Below are positions 43,852 to 55,990 of a DNA stretch of 64,000 nucleotides, piece by piece. The stretch is taken from assembly GCA_950106755.1 (NCBI GenBank), contig OX467082.1:38502001-38566000 (forward strand). Reading direction: 5' to 3'. Position 1 is the first letter of the stretch. Every line of letters starts with the position of its first letter. The notes below the pieces were generated by a model. That model saw only the letters and a list, made by a program, of their open reading frames with translations, was not told where the DNA came from and made no database searches. Position numbers and translations under genes: made by a program. The stretch is from Climacium dendroides. Its lineage: Eukaryota; Streptophyta; Bryopsida; Hypnales; Climaciaceae.

Positions 43852-46800
43852 CTACGACAGATCGAAAGACCCTTGGCCTTCATGAATTGCGTACAGCAAC
43901 CTTTCTTTCATAATTTCCTGTAAACAGCAATCACAAATGCATGATCTGTTAGTCATCTCTAGTCATGAAGCCAACAGAATTAGAGGGATTTCATGCAGCA
44001 GAACCTTAACTAATCATAAGCTGTGACCCGTGTCATTCAATTACCTCTCAAACTTTCCTCAAGTAATGGGTAGGAAACCAACATTGTTAATGGACTTTTA
44101 TGTAAATAATGACTTACAAATGAGTACTCAAAAACAACAGACGCCACACCATTATATCCAATAGCCTAGATGCTAAATTCTTCGTCACAGTAGTCTTTAA
44201 GGGAAAACCACACGATAGATTCAATCATGACAAAAAACTCACCTTGCATGAGTACGGAGGTAGCTTCAGGTAGTTTGCACACGTCATAACGCTCGGCAGA
44301 TCCCTGTCCGCCAATGTCGTGCCCAGACCTGCTGCAGCTCCAGGTGGTGTTGTACCAAGTGCAGTGCCAGTACCACCAGTCGGGTGCTGTCATACGCCGC
44401 CAAACAATATTAGCTTTCCGCCGACAATGCCCGAAAAACTCATCAAAAAGAACCTCCAAAAATGAAGATCACAAATCTGGCATTCCATGGATTCGAACCA
44501 CAACAATCGTTAACCAAATCTTAAGACCACTACAATCACAGCCTGGATTGACGCTCTTCAACCACAAAATACGAAGCAAAACTACCTTACGAACAATCGT
44601 CAGCTTCGGATTCAACGCCGCAAGTCCCCCAGGGGGAAGCCGCGGCGCTCCAGTCACAAAACGTAAAAATGCCCGTTGCTCGTCCGGAGTCAACTCGCTC
44701 ATAATATCCAACAGCTGCATCACACCCACACGTTGCAATGAGCTCACATCCCAATGTCATGCGATTCCAACCACATCCCTAATAGTATTAGAACACCAAT
44801 GAGCACACCATACTTCATTTAGTGCCCAACCACTTACATTCCGAATTGGAGGACTTAAGGCCGTATAACCGTGGTCGAACTTCATGATATCTGGAAGCGA
44901 CTCCGGCTGCACCAAACAAACCAAAATCCAAGCATTCCCATTCAGTTTCCCCAACAGAACATACTAACGATTCCCAATCCCAGAGAAAAAAAACCGACCA
45001 AATGTTTATTGTGGTCATCATGCAATGCACGGTTGTTCTTACCACCCACAGCTCCCGCCGACCACAGAGCAGATACTCAAGCTCATCCTCGCTGAAGATT
45101 TGCAGACTAGACAATTGGAAAACCTGCACAATCATTTCTCGATTAGATGCACGCCCTTCGCAACTCATCCAAACGTTCAAGATCCCCACATTCTAAATAC
45201 CACACCACGTCACATCAAACTCCACACAACCAACACCGCTAGCTGACTACCACATGCCATTCACAACCAATTCAAGTTCTGTAAATCCTCGCTGCCAAAC
45301 CGATCAGAATTCGACCTGATTGAAGCCTGCACGAAATGCCTCAATCTGAGCTCCAATCCCGCTCTTCACGGTTGCCTCCACCACCAGAGAAACGTATTCT
45401 TCAAGGTTGTCCAGATCAACCTGAGCAAAAAAAAAGTCCTTGTCACTCCACACCTCTATCCACTTCCGTCGCAACTAGGCAAACAAACATCAACGCAAAA
45501 CATCCGACTCTCCACACAATCATCGCACATACCGCAACGTCTTGTCCCTTGCTCTTCAGTTCGTATTCCGGATACCCTGGGAGAGTGAAATCCAAGCAAA
45601 GATCCTCCAACTTCGAGCCCCTGAAGCGCAATGCATCCACTGCCTCCCGCTGGTTCTGCCCACTAGCTTCCAGAAATTCCTTCCTGCGTACTAAAACTTG
45701 CATCTCAAACAGCGTCCTACCCAGATCTGGGTCTAAGGTCTGAATGTCGTACAAGTCCAACTCCTGCATCCAAAACAACCAGTTCATATTTCCGCCTCTC
45801 ATGCTTAAATTCCTAATCCATAATTCAAAAGTTCCTGCAAGAATAACCTACAAATGAAATTCACCAGAGCCCACACCCAACCACGGCAAAACGCTCAAAC
45901 ATCACTTGCCTGCCCCAGAATGATCTTGTAGAATGCTGTCGACAGCGGCACATCAAGCAGCCGTCCATCCTGCAGCGCTTTTGACATCACCCTGCCCAGT
46001 AGCCGGAAGTGTTCTAAAACCTTCCCATACTTTTTGTTGCTTCCGGCGTCTGTGTCGGGGTGCCAGGGACGGGGAAACAGCCCGTACGGTGCATTCACGT
46101 ACCCTCCACTGCTCGATGCCAAACCCGACTCCTGTTCACCGGGCCTCAACACCGTCTCCTCCGCCTTCTCCGCGATCTCTTCCACTTCCACTTCCGTGCC
46201 CACTTCTGCATTTGATCTCATCTCCGTCCGCCACAGGTCCAACTTCTCCTTCTGCAATTCGTGGCTCAGCAAAGTGTAAAACTCCAGCGTAGGTCCCAGA
46301 CCTGTCCCCACCTCCCCGAAGTACTCCACCTCCAACACCGCTTTGTGCCCCGCATACAGCTCCATCACCTTCGCGGCAGAATCCAGGATCCGCTGTCGCG
46401 ACACTCGAACCTTCTGACGCTGAAGTCTCCCCACTCGCAACTCCCGATCATTCGAAGCACCGGCCCCCTCTGCACTCTGCTGCTGTTGCAATCTCTGCAG
46501 CGCCCGAGACAGCCCAAATGCCGTCGAGTGGAAGTACTGCCTCCGCGTCTCGAACGGGAACAGAAACGGGCAAGCCCGGGTCAGTTGCTGACACCAAGAA
46601 GGAAGTCCACCGCTGCACAATGCCAGCGCATCCTGCATTTGCCGTGCCAGCTTCGGAGTCAGCTTGCTACTCAGAAACTCCTTCCGAGGAACCAACGGTC
46701 CCGCTCCAGGAGACTCATCCACCCGATCCACCTCCCCGCGAGCAAACGCTTCTGAAGCACCTTGTGCACGCAGACGTGGTGCAAGTCTGTTCAGTCCCTC

Positions 46801-49800
46801 CAACACCCGTAGAAGTAGAAGAATGTCGTAGGTGTTGTTCGACCTGTCCAGATCGCAAGGCAGCTCTCCTTGAAGCGTGCTGTCCACTAGAGACGTCTGC
46901 TGCCAAGAACCCTCCATCGCCGAGCTGGAGCCCTTCCCGCTCGGACTCGCACCACCAGATTTCGCACTCGCACATCCTGCCTCACCACTCACGTCCGCTC
47001 TCTGGTACGTGATCGTGTACACCTCATCCGACAGTCTGCGCCCGCTTCCTGAAGGGTGGTCTGACCCTGTATATCGCTCGTCCTCGTCCTCGTCCGTCGA
47101 AGCCTGGCGCTGAATAGCTTGAAATATCGTCAGAGTCCGGTTCAGCGGCTTTCCCCCCAGCGAAAACAAAAGTTTTGGAGGTGAATTTGCCGCTGCAGCT
47201 GCAGCCAGAGACTTGCGATCTCGACCAGATCGACTGCCATTCAAGCTCGCATTAGCCAGAGCTGCTGCCGCATACGACAATGCACCCCGAGCCCCCACTG
47301 CCCTTATCCCACTCGTCTCCGCTCCTGATGTCAGCATACCCGTCCTGCTCACCACACTAACACCTTCCGAGGGCTGGGACACCTCGCTCGAAGAAGCCAC
47401 AGCCCCAACCTCCGGGTCACCTAGCTGAACGTCATGCACTCTGTCCCCTTTGCACGATGCCACTGGATCGTCCCCAAACACCTGCGACATCCACTCACAT
47501 CCAACTTCAGTCCCCTAAGAAAACACTAACATATCCATCAGCTTTTACACGACATCACATCCTTCGCAGCGCCAGAAACGCCAGTGCTGGTATCTGAGAA
47601 CCTCGGAAGGTCACCACCGAAAGAAGGATAAGTACTCACATCATCATGGTCGTCGTCCTCGTCCTCATCTTCCTCCTCCGAAAGATCATCCTCGTCCATC
47701 GCCACAGCTTCCTCCAACTCCACAGGCGAAACCTCTACATCCTCCTGCATTCATAGAATTCACATGTAAGCATTCGGTGATCTGATCTCGTACCAACACA
47801 ACCTCTACAATCCATCTTTCAATGAATTCGCACAATCAGCTCACCAGTACAATCACTATCCATAACATATGCCAAAACTCGGACCAAAACGTCATCGCAA
47901 CCGCTACTCAATCCTCCTACTCCCACTTTGCAGCGGATTAACCAAAAAAAAGCATCACTTCAACCACTAAGGGTATTTCATTAAGCGGCGACACCATCCT
48001 CAGGTACAAACCTCGCTCTCGCCTTCTGATGCAGTCTTTGCAGCTGATGCACTCGCAGCAGCTGCACGTCTCCGAGCAGCTGCGTTCCGAGTTTCTGGTC
48101 CCCGCAACTCCTCACCGCCCGGGCTGGACCCTAGAGATCGACTCACGGCTTTGCCCTTGCCCTTCGTACCACTCGCATTTGCACCCGACTCTAAACTCCT
48201 ACCACTCCCCACCCCCGCTGCAGCTGCTGCAGATCGAGACCGAGTAGACCGCCGCTCGGCACCTGTACCAGGCACTGCAATTGGTGCACTCGCCTCAGAT
48301 GTGCTCGCTACAGCAGCCGGCGTCGCCTCATGGCGCTTCACTCGGGGCCACAGGAAGTCCTCCACTGCCACCAACGTTGCCAGCGGCTCGATCAGCACAA
48401 TGTTGGTCGAATAATCCCGCAACATCTTATCCCCCGTCGCTCTGCACAGACGAAGCTTGAAAGGTTGTGATAATGCACTCAGACCGGCGCTCATGCTCGC
48501 CGAGCCACTACTCGACCGCGGGGCATGGCTCAAAACCACCGGGAAACGCTCCAAAGACGCCAGTGCATTCTGCAACTTCCGCGCCAACAGAGTCAAAGGA
48601 GCTTCGCTGCTACTGCCACTTGACTCCTTCGGCAGTGCCACTTCGATGAACTGCTTTAACCTCAGCACTGCTTGCTCCCGCAGATCTGAGTTCTCCACAT
48701 TCTCCTTCGATGTGTTGCCACACGAGAAATAGTGAATCAAACTGCCCACTACTCCACTCCCCACAAATTCGAAAGTAGACACACCATCTCCAGCACCTAG
48801 TTCCACCAGCAATTCCCTTATCACCGCCATCAACTGCTCCTCGCTCCTCATAGCATTACCAGCAGCTTTCTTCCCCTTGCCCTTCCCTTCCACTGTTGTA
48901 TTTTCGCCCTTCAGTTGCGCGCACAAATTCTTCAGCTTCCGGAGACTCTCGGTCACACCCTCGTCAGCCGTTCCAGCATCCCCAGGGAAGTGGGTCTCTC
49001 TGATTTTCTTCGCATGCGCGATGGCGCTAGCCCGCAGCCCAGACCTAATTGTGCGCAAAGGCTCCGCGGAAGGAGGTGACGCCATGGTAGCTGCTGGCGC
49101 ACTTGTCGACAACCCACCCTCTTCGTCCATGTTCCCCATCGACTTCCTCCTGCTGCTTCCGCCCCTTCGAGGTCGAGGAGGAGGAAGTATTCCACCAGAT
49201 GCCGTCAGCACGGCATTCGTTGCCAACTCTGCCGATCTCGACTGCTGAGGTGGGGATGCAGCTCCCGCTTGCTCGGATGCAATGAGTGTATCCAGCGCAT
49301 GCACTACTCCCTCTTTCACAAACATCTTCAAAAACACATCCGGTAACTTCTGCATTAACATATCCGCTATCTGTAACGCCATCATTAACAGCGAGATGTC
49401 CTTCGAAGCCAACACGCCAGCCAAGAAGCTGCCACAGAACCAAAACCTCGTCAATAACCACCCACGTCCTCTCTTACACTTCAAACAAATTACCAAGCCT
49501 CACCGTATGTCCAGGCATGTACACCTACCTCGATATGTTGGACTCATGAAGTAGCGATCGCAACATGTCCAATGTGCAGAAGTGCATCAGTTTGTTGATA
49601 GCGGCCAAGCACTTGTGCCGAACTGGAGGATTCACGCTTGATCCATAGACCTGCCACCCGCACCAACCAAATCGTTCATCATCACATTTTCCAAATCAGA
49701 TCAAACCTCGCAACAGTGCTGGACACCAATTGCCCTTCTAAGTCGTCTCACCTGGACCAGCACGGGGAATAGGTCGTTACTGAACTGCTCCAGCAGCTCT

Positions 49801-52506
49801 GGCTGATCCCGTAGTAGTATTTCACGAGCCGATGGTCCCCCTGCCACCCCAGTCCCGCCTTCCTCCGTCTTGCTTGCGATTGCCAGTCCTGAATGCTTCC
49901 GCCCACCTCTAGATCCACTGCCGCCGATACTCGCCGACGACCCTAGAGGAATCCCTTGACCATCCGGAAGCGGCGGCAGCAGCTCATTGACCAAGGTCAC
50001 GATTTCGTACAGCTGCTCCCACACCATCAATACAAGACGGGTCAACAGTTGCACACAATCTTCTTCAAAATGAGAAACATACCACGAGCCTCGAAGAAAA
50101 ATCGACCGACGTCAGCGAAATTACCACTACTAGCATCTGAAATGTCACCGCTCAGCCACATTGCACAACCGGTACAGAAATCCAACCCTACAATGTACAC
50201 TCCACACCAGTAGCAACATAGACACATGCCTGTTCGGGTGGCCTGTTTACCGACGAAGCAGATACCGACGTGCTCGATATCAGTCCCGACCCTGCCAGTA
50301 CGTCTTTAAGTATGCCGCTAATCCGAAGCATCAGGAGGCTCTCGGCTGCAGCTGCTGAACCACTTGCACAGGTCGACAACAGCCGGATCAAGCCCTGCAC
50401 AAACGTACCAACCACCTTCAGTTAACCATACCCCTGCAACCCCAACAATATGCCCCGTCCGTCTTACAAACACACGCCATCACCCAATTCCAGTCACTCG
50501 CCCACGTACCGTGTAGGTTGAGTTGCTGAGAGACGCCTGCGGAACCAGGCTAGCTGATGAATTGCTGACTGAAATCAGTCGTGCTACTTGTGGTATCAAC
50601 CCATGCGAACATAACATGTCTAGCTTCTCCGCCGAACTTCCGAATGTTTCCGCAATTCGGCTCAGACACACTGAAGCGTGCTCCACAACCTGCCCGACAA
50701 AAAAAACCTTAGCTTACACCTCCAATGCAACCCAGGAGCTCGTGTCTCAAGCATTCACAAAGCATTGCTGCCGAAAGCTGCCCACCCTAACCCCATGCAA
50801 TCCTACCTTCGAGTCCTGATACTGAAGTAAGTTCGTCAACAACGGAACAGCCTCAGTCACGAAGTCGGCAGCATCCGATGGAAGCTGTCGGCACATGTTT
50901 GCAGCGGTAGTGACAGCTACTCTCTGTAAAACACAACCACCAGAACCACACTTTTCAGGCTAACAGATTCAGACCGACCGTCACGAGCCAAAACCTCACT
51001 CACTCCAATTCCAACACCGGTCAGCTTCTTGGCACGATACACGACGCAGATGAACATTCACCTCAAACTCTCAATCACAATTCTACATCCATCACCACAC
51101 GCTGACCTGTACACCGGTCGAGAAGAAATCCAAATAAGATAACACTGCCATCAGCGCTCCTGCACGCAGACACGCAGTCGGATGCTCGTGAGAAATCTTC
51201 TCCAATGCCTGCAAAGACTGCAAACCAGCACCAAACACATGTCAGTTAACTTTGCATGCGTGCAAATGCAATGCATCATGGCTCAGCTGCAGGTGGCACT
51301 CCGCACTTCTTTATATACCCGGAATCCACATCGTCCCCGAACTTCCCAGCCACCATCCAATTACAATATCATCACCACATCACCAATTACATGCCAGCAT
51401 CCAAACAACACGATAATTCGTCCCTCTCGCGCCCGTTCATCACACCCATCTCTGCGTCTCCACAGACGTAATCCGTCGAACTCACACCACAATCTCCAAT
51501 GTCGACCGACCCTCACAAATTTCCCAATTCGAATAAAAGCCTATTCGATTCGTACCTGCTCTGCGAGATCAATGTACTCGATCGTGAGTAGCCGCGCACA
51601 GAAACAAGGCACGGCCCCGTAGTGTACCACGGCGGCGCAAGAAGACGGCAGCACATCGCACAAATGCGTCAACGCCCTGGCCGCCAGCAACATAATATCC
51701 GGACTATACTCGTAATTCAGTAACCCTACCAGCACCGGCACAAAAGAATCCACCGAAAAGCTACTGAGCGACTCTTCCGTCCCAATTGACAAGAGCTCGC
51801 ACAATTGCGACAACGCCTCCAATTGCCGGTCCTCTTCGCCCTCCGCGCGCAATCCCGACAAAATTCGCTTCAGCTTGCTCGTCTGGTGCGACGACGGCGC
51901 GGACAACGGCATGAGATCATCCAGCCCGGCGCCGAGCTTCCGCAGGAGGCCATGGAGTGCGCTGCTCGCGGACGCCAGGTTCTGGTTAAAATTGCTGCCT
52001 CCCTCGCCTTCGTTTTCATCGTCGCCACTGCTGGCGCTCTGTCCCTTGTCCCGCTCCGCTCTCTCCGCCGCGCGTTCTCGAACCCTATCGTTCTCCTCCT
52101 TCTCTTTCCCCTTGTCCATCTCAAACGCTCGGTCCTTTTCTCTCCGCTTGTTCTCCCGATCCCTCCGTGAGCCCGACGGGACCGCTTCAGCGCCTGTTTC
52201 CATTAAAGTCTCCGATGCGCGCGTGGAAGGGCGGGAGCGAGGGGGAGGATTGGGAGGAGTACCCGAGGCCACGGCCACCGACGATGCTGCTGCTGCTGCT
52301 GCTGCAGCCCCGACCGCCGTATTATTCGCAGCAGAAGCACCACCACCACTACCACCACTACCGCCACTACTACCGCCACCAGCACCCGCACCCCCAGCAG
52401 CACCCGAAGCAGAATGTCGTGCGCGTTTCGATGAGCGCGCAGGCGGAGCAGCGGCGGATGGCCGATGTGTCGTGGCCTCCACCCGCTTGCGACTACGCGT
52501 TTCCAT
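43852..52506 (-). CDS. HECT-type E3 ubiquitin ligase UPL3 (KAKTUS)
   Basis: UPL3 ubiquitinates transcription factors and other targets and can act on proteasome-bound substrates; loss in Arabidopsis alters trichome endoreduplication. Seventeen exons, in transcript order: 52506-51556, 51217-51107, 50923-50807, 50689-50510, 50394-50230, 50012-49752, 49650-49529, 49428-48012, 47744-47640, 47481-45910, 45763-45533, 45420-45316, 45123-45043, 44906-44838, 44714-44586, 44386-44243, 43917-43852; about 1941 aa (Arabidopsis 1888). It begins METRSRKR, then a Gly/Ser/Ala-rich and a charged stretch to about 165. Armadillo-like repeats follow (SALHGLLRKLGAGLDDLMPL, GALMAVLSYLDFFSTGVQ). Next come an acidic linker (DEDDLSEEEDEDEDDD) and the HECT domain (EYFGEVGTGLGPTLEFYTLL). 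The catalytic Cys is about 1908 in SVMTCANYLKLPPYS, and the end is GQGSFDLS. Introns 5 and 10 start with GC. Confidence 0.96.
45764..45909 (-). other. GC-AG intron, UPL3 intron 10
   Basis: Conserved STAFYKIILGQ joins ELDLYDIQ only if the exon ends GGGGCAG and the intron begins GCAAGT, the exact consensus for GC donors. The acceptor is GGATGCAG. No GT donor is available in the correct phase. Confidence 0.88.
50013..50229 (-). other. GC-AG intron, UPL3 intron 5
   Basis: The exon ends CGAACAG (residues RPPEQ) and the intron begins GCATGT; the next exon starts LYEIVTLVNELLPPLP after GGGAGCAG. The join is in phase 0 and matches the conserved protein. The only nearby GT would shift the frame. Confidence 0.82.
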
Positions 52507-53164
52507 AAAACTAACCCCAACCCCGTGCGCCCCGTCCCTCCCCCTCGGCGCCCTTGCCCTTTACTCCCTCACGCCTGGTCCCAATTCCACGCCATCGCCA
52601 CACCGCAATTCTCCCCCGTCCGCCTCGAAACTCATCCCCTCCCGCAATTCCAATCCGCAATTCTCCTAATCCCCTCTCTTCTCCCAATCCAACAATCCCG
52701 CAATCAAAACGCAAAACCTAAGCACCGTTCCACAACTTAGGTCGCAGGGCGATATATAAGCAAGCCACCCCGTGTGATCTTACCCCCAAGGCCCTTGGGA
52801 TGATCCCACCACCGAGGGCGGAAGCCGCAATTGCGAAGGGGCGGAGGAGTGAAGGGGAAGTTGGCCAAGAGCTACTGCCGAGAAGAGAGAGAAGGCTCCT
52901 CCTTCTTGTGCAGATGGTGGAGATATGTGCCTGCCTGCCTGCCTGCAGACGCACAAGGGCTGGAGTGTCGTGACGGAGGCAAAGGAAGGGGACGGACGGA
53001 CGGAGGAAAGGGGGGGGGGGCTGTCTGTCGCACATGCCGACTCGGACTGCCCGTCGCAAAGAAACTCACGGCAAAGACGGCACCCGGGCGAACTGCCTGT
53101 TCCCGGCCCACTCCCAGTCCCACTCCGGGGTCACCCGCTTTTTACCCCTTCTTTGGATTTTTTG
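52507..53164 (-). promoter_or_regulatory. Promoter and 5' leader of UPL3
   Basis: GC-rich sequence upstream of the UPL3 start. A TATA-like stretch (TTATATATCG on the minus strand) lies near 52750, about 245 bases upstream of the ATG, and could place transcription start about 210 bases upstream. Further up there is an 11-base G run near 53010. The region ends against the satellite array. Confidence 0.35.
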
Positions 53165-54355
53165 GAACACAAGTGGAAGTGATGTTTAGCACATGTAATT
53201 TAAGGGCCCCATTTAGAAAGAAAAAAAAAAATTATTTCGTGACGAGGGGACACGAGTGGAAGAGATGTTTAGCACATGTAATTTAAGGGCCCCATTTAAG
53301 AAAAGAAAAAATTTATTTCATGAGGAGAAAACACGAGTGGAAGAGATGTTTAGCACATGTAATTTAAGGGCCCCATTTAGAAAAAATAATAATAATAATT
53401 TCATGAGGAGGGGACACAAGTGGAAGAGATGTTTAGCACATGTAATTTAAGGGCCCCATTTAGAAAAAAAAAATTATTTCATGAGGAGGGGAACACAAGT
53501 GGAAGAGATGTTTAGCACATGTAATTTAAGGGCCCCATTTTAGAAAAAAAAAAATTATTTCATGAGGAGGGAACACGAGTGGAAGAGATGTTTAGCACAT
53601 GTAATTTAAGGGCCCCATTTTAGAAAAAAAAAATTATTTCATGAGGAGGGAACACGAGTGGAAGAGATGTTTAGCACATGTAATTTAAGGGCCCCATTTA
53701 GAAGAAAAAAAATTTATTTCATGAGGAGGGGAACACGAGTGAAAGAGATGTTTAGCACATGTAATTTAAGGGCCCAATTTAGAAAAAAAAATGATTTCAT
53801 GAGGAGGGGAACACGAGTGAAAGAGATGTTTAGCACATGTAATTTAAGGGCCCCATTTAGAAGAAAAAAAAAATTATTTCGTGAGGAGGGGACACGAGTG
53901 GAAGAGATGTTTAGCACATGTAATTTAAGGGCCCCATTTAGAAAAAATAATAATAATAATTTCATGAGGAGGGGACACAAGTGGAAGAGATGTTTAGCAC
54001 ATGTAATTTAAGGGCCCCATTTAGAAAAAAAAAATTATTTCATGAGGAGGGGAACACAAGTGGAAGAGATGTTTAGCACATGTAATTTAAGGGCCCCATT
54101 TTAGAAAAAAAAAATTATTTCATGAGGAGGGAACACGAGTGGAAGAGATGTTTAGCACATGTAATTTAAGGGCCCCATTTAGAAGAAAAAAAAAATATTT
54201 TGTGAGGAGGGGAACACGAGTGGAAGAGATGTTTAGCACATGTAATTTAAGGGCCCCATTTTTAAAAAGAAATTATTTCATGAGGAGGGGAACACAAGTG
54301 GAAAGAGATGTTTAGCACATGTAATTTAAGGGCCCCATTTTAGAGAAAAAATAAT
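53165..54355. repeat. Satellite array, about 80-bp unit, 15 copies
   Basis: Each unit contains ACACRAGTGGAAGAGATGTT, TAGCACATGTAATTTAAGGG, CCCCATTTAGAAA, a variable A run and ATTATTTCATGAGGAGGG. Units differ mainly in A-run length and in CGAGTGG versus CAAGTGG. A rare AATAATAATAATAATTTC spacer occurs after units 3 and 10, about 561 bases apart, and the next two spacers also match, which shows a higher-order duplication of several units. The array begins about 660 bases upstream of the UPL3 start codon. Confidence 0.92.
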
Positions 54356-55029
54356 AATTTAAAAAAAATTAAGGGTGCCTATAAATGAACCTCTCCAAGC
54401 TCGCTTTTTACCATTCATTGAAAAGTTCTCTTTGTCCAACTTCCCTTCACTCCACATCATCAAACCTTCTTAGAAATTCGTGACCTCTCGTTTCATGATG
54501 TAAGGTAGCAGCACCCATGACTATCATTATACTCATAACCCGTCACTTCTAAAATCTTGGGAAGTGAATAGATGTGCATCTGAATATCAGTTATCACACC
54601 TTGATGTCAGTATTGTGTGCTATCACAATTGACTCTTTAAAAAGTCATAACTTATGTTCACAGTGTCCAAATAACACATTTGAAAGTATACACAAATTAA
54701 TTTTTTTCTTGCAAGTATTGCTAGCAGGGTCCAATAATTTGTTGGATCTATAGTAGTAGACATTATGTCTACAACCCTTAAATTAACAATTATGGTTGTT
54801 GCTACCTGAAATCAAATTTTAAAAAACTTCTTGATTTCATCCAATCTAAACCTTCAAAAATTATGCCTCCTCGCCTTTGGATTTGTTATAAATCAAGCCT
54901 AAAATTTTTCATTTATTTATCTCTTTTTTTCTTAAATATAATTGAATTGCCATATCCAAGCCCCCCCTCCCATCACTTAGTGCCCATGGTTGCTCCTCCC
55001 TTCACAAATCTCGTTTGGATTTTTTTTGG
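54356..55029. other. Spacer after the satellite
   Basis: AT-rich sequence with no gene, RNA or clear repeat recognised. Confidence 0.45.
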
Positions 55030-55990
55030 CCACTCCTACTTTTTGGAATGATGTCCCACTCTTTTATCCTTCCCACTCCTACTTTTGGGAATGATGTCCC
55101 ACTCTTTTATCCTTCTTTTGCACTTTTTGAGATTTCATATGAAAAAGAAATATGAGTGGAAGTGATGTTTGTCACAAGTATTTTAAGATTTGTTTCTTCT
55201 ATTTTCTTTTCTTTTTTGCATACATACACTTACAATGTTCATGCCTTTCTAATATTACTCATTGAGTGTAGTTCTCTCTCCCCTCTAAAACACCCACTAT
55301 GCCTTTTGCCAACCCATTTCACTTTTTGAAGTGATTTTACTTGGTTTTACCTTCCTTTGAGATCTTTTGCGAGTCCTTTGTAAGATTTCATGCTGAGGAA
55401 TATAAAAGGAAGTTACATTTGTCACATATTCCCTAAATTCCACAAACTTTTACTTATAGAGTTGTTTTTCCAACTCAAATACATCATGTTCAACAACAAG
55501 CTTAAGTAGATGTCTCTTCCTTCTTTGTTTGCCTTTGACAAATCTAACTTGAGTCCATTCCTACTTTTTAGAGTGTTCTCACCCCTTTTTATCCCACTAC
55601 TACATATGGTTATTTGAGAATTCATATGGAGATGAACATGAGTGGAAGTGACACTTGTCACAAATTTCCTAAACTCAATTTTTTTATTTACAAGTATATT
55701 TGATTTGCCATAAACAAGTTGCATCAAAATATAGTTGGATTAACCCTACCCTAGCACTTTCTTTGAAAGCAATTCCTTTGCTATTGGAAGGGACTTTCAA
55801 TAAAATAAACACAAACTTCACTCTCATGGTAGCACATTCTTTTTTTGTATTTCCATAGCAAGCATACAAATGAGCCTTTTGACTTGACCTAAGTCACTTT
55901 TTTAGGTATTCTTACCACTTTTACTTATCTTTGTGATTTCATACAAAGGAAAATACGAGTAAAAGTGACATTTGTCACACACAAACAACT
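55030..55990. repeat. Diverged relatives of the satellite unit
   Basis: The motif AGTGGAAGTGAYRTTTGTCA and variants recur near 55155, 55405, 55640 and 55945, each preceded by a GATTTCAT-type sequence and an A-rich link, with spacing of about 235-310 bases. This resembles the GAGTGGAAGAGATGTTTAGC core of the adjacent satellite. A 42-bp direct duplication of CACTCCTACTTTTKGGAATG plus flank lies at 55031-55114. Confidence 0.55.

Noticed and set aside
51875..52669. 264-codon plus-strand frame over UPL3 exon 1
   Set aside because: Antisense shadow of GC-rich, Ala/Gly/Arg-rich coding sequence, with no recognisable domain.
53256..54011. Frames in the satellite encoding repeated EEMFSTCNLRAPFRKK-type peptides
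   Set aside because: The frame exists only because some units are near a multiple of three. It shifts between units, and A-run changes are not in threes, so no protein is implied.
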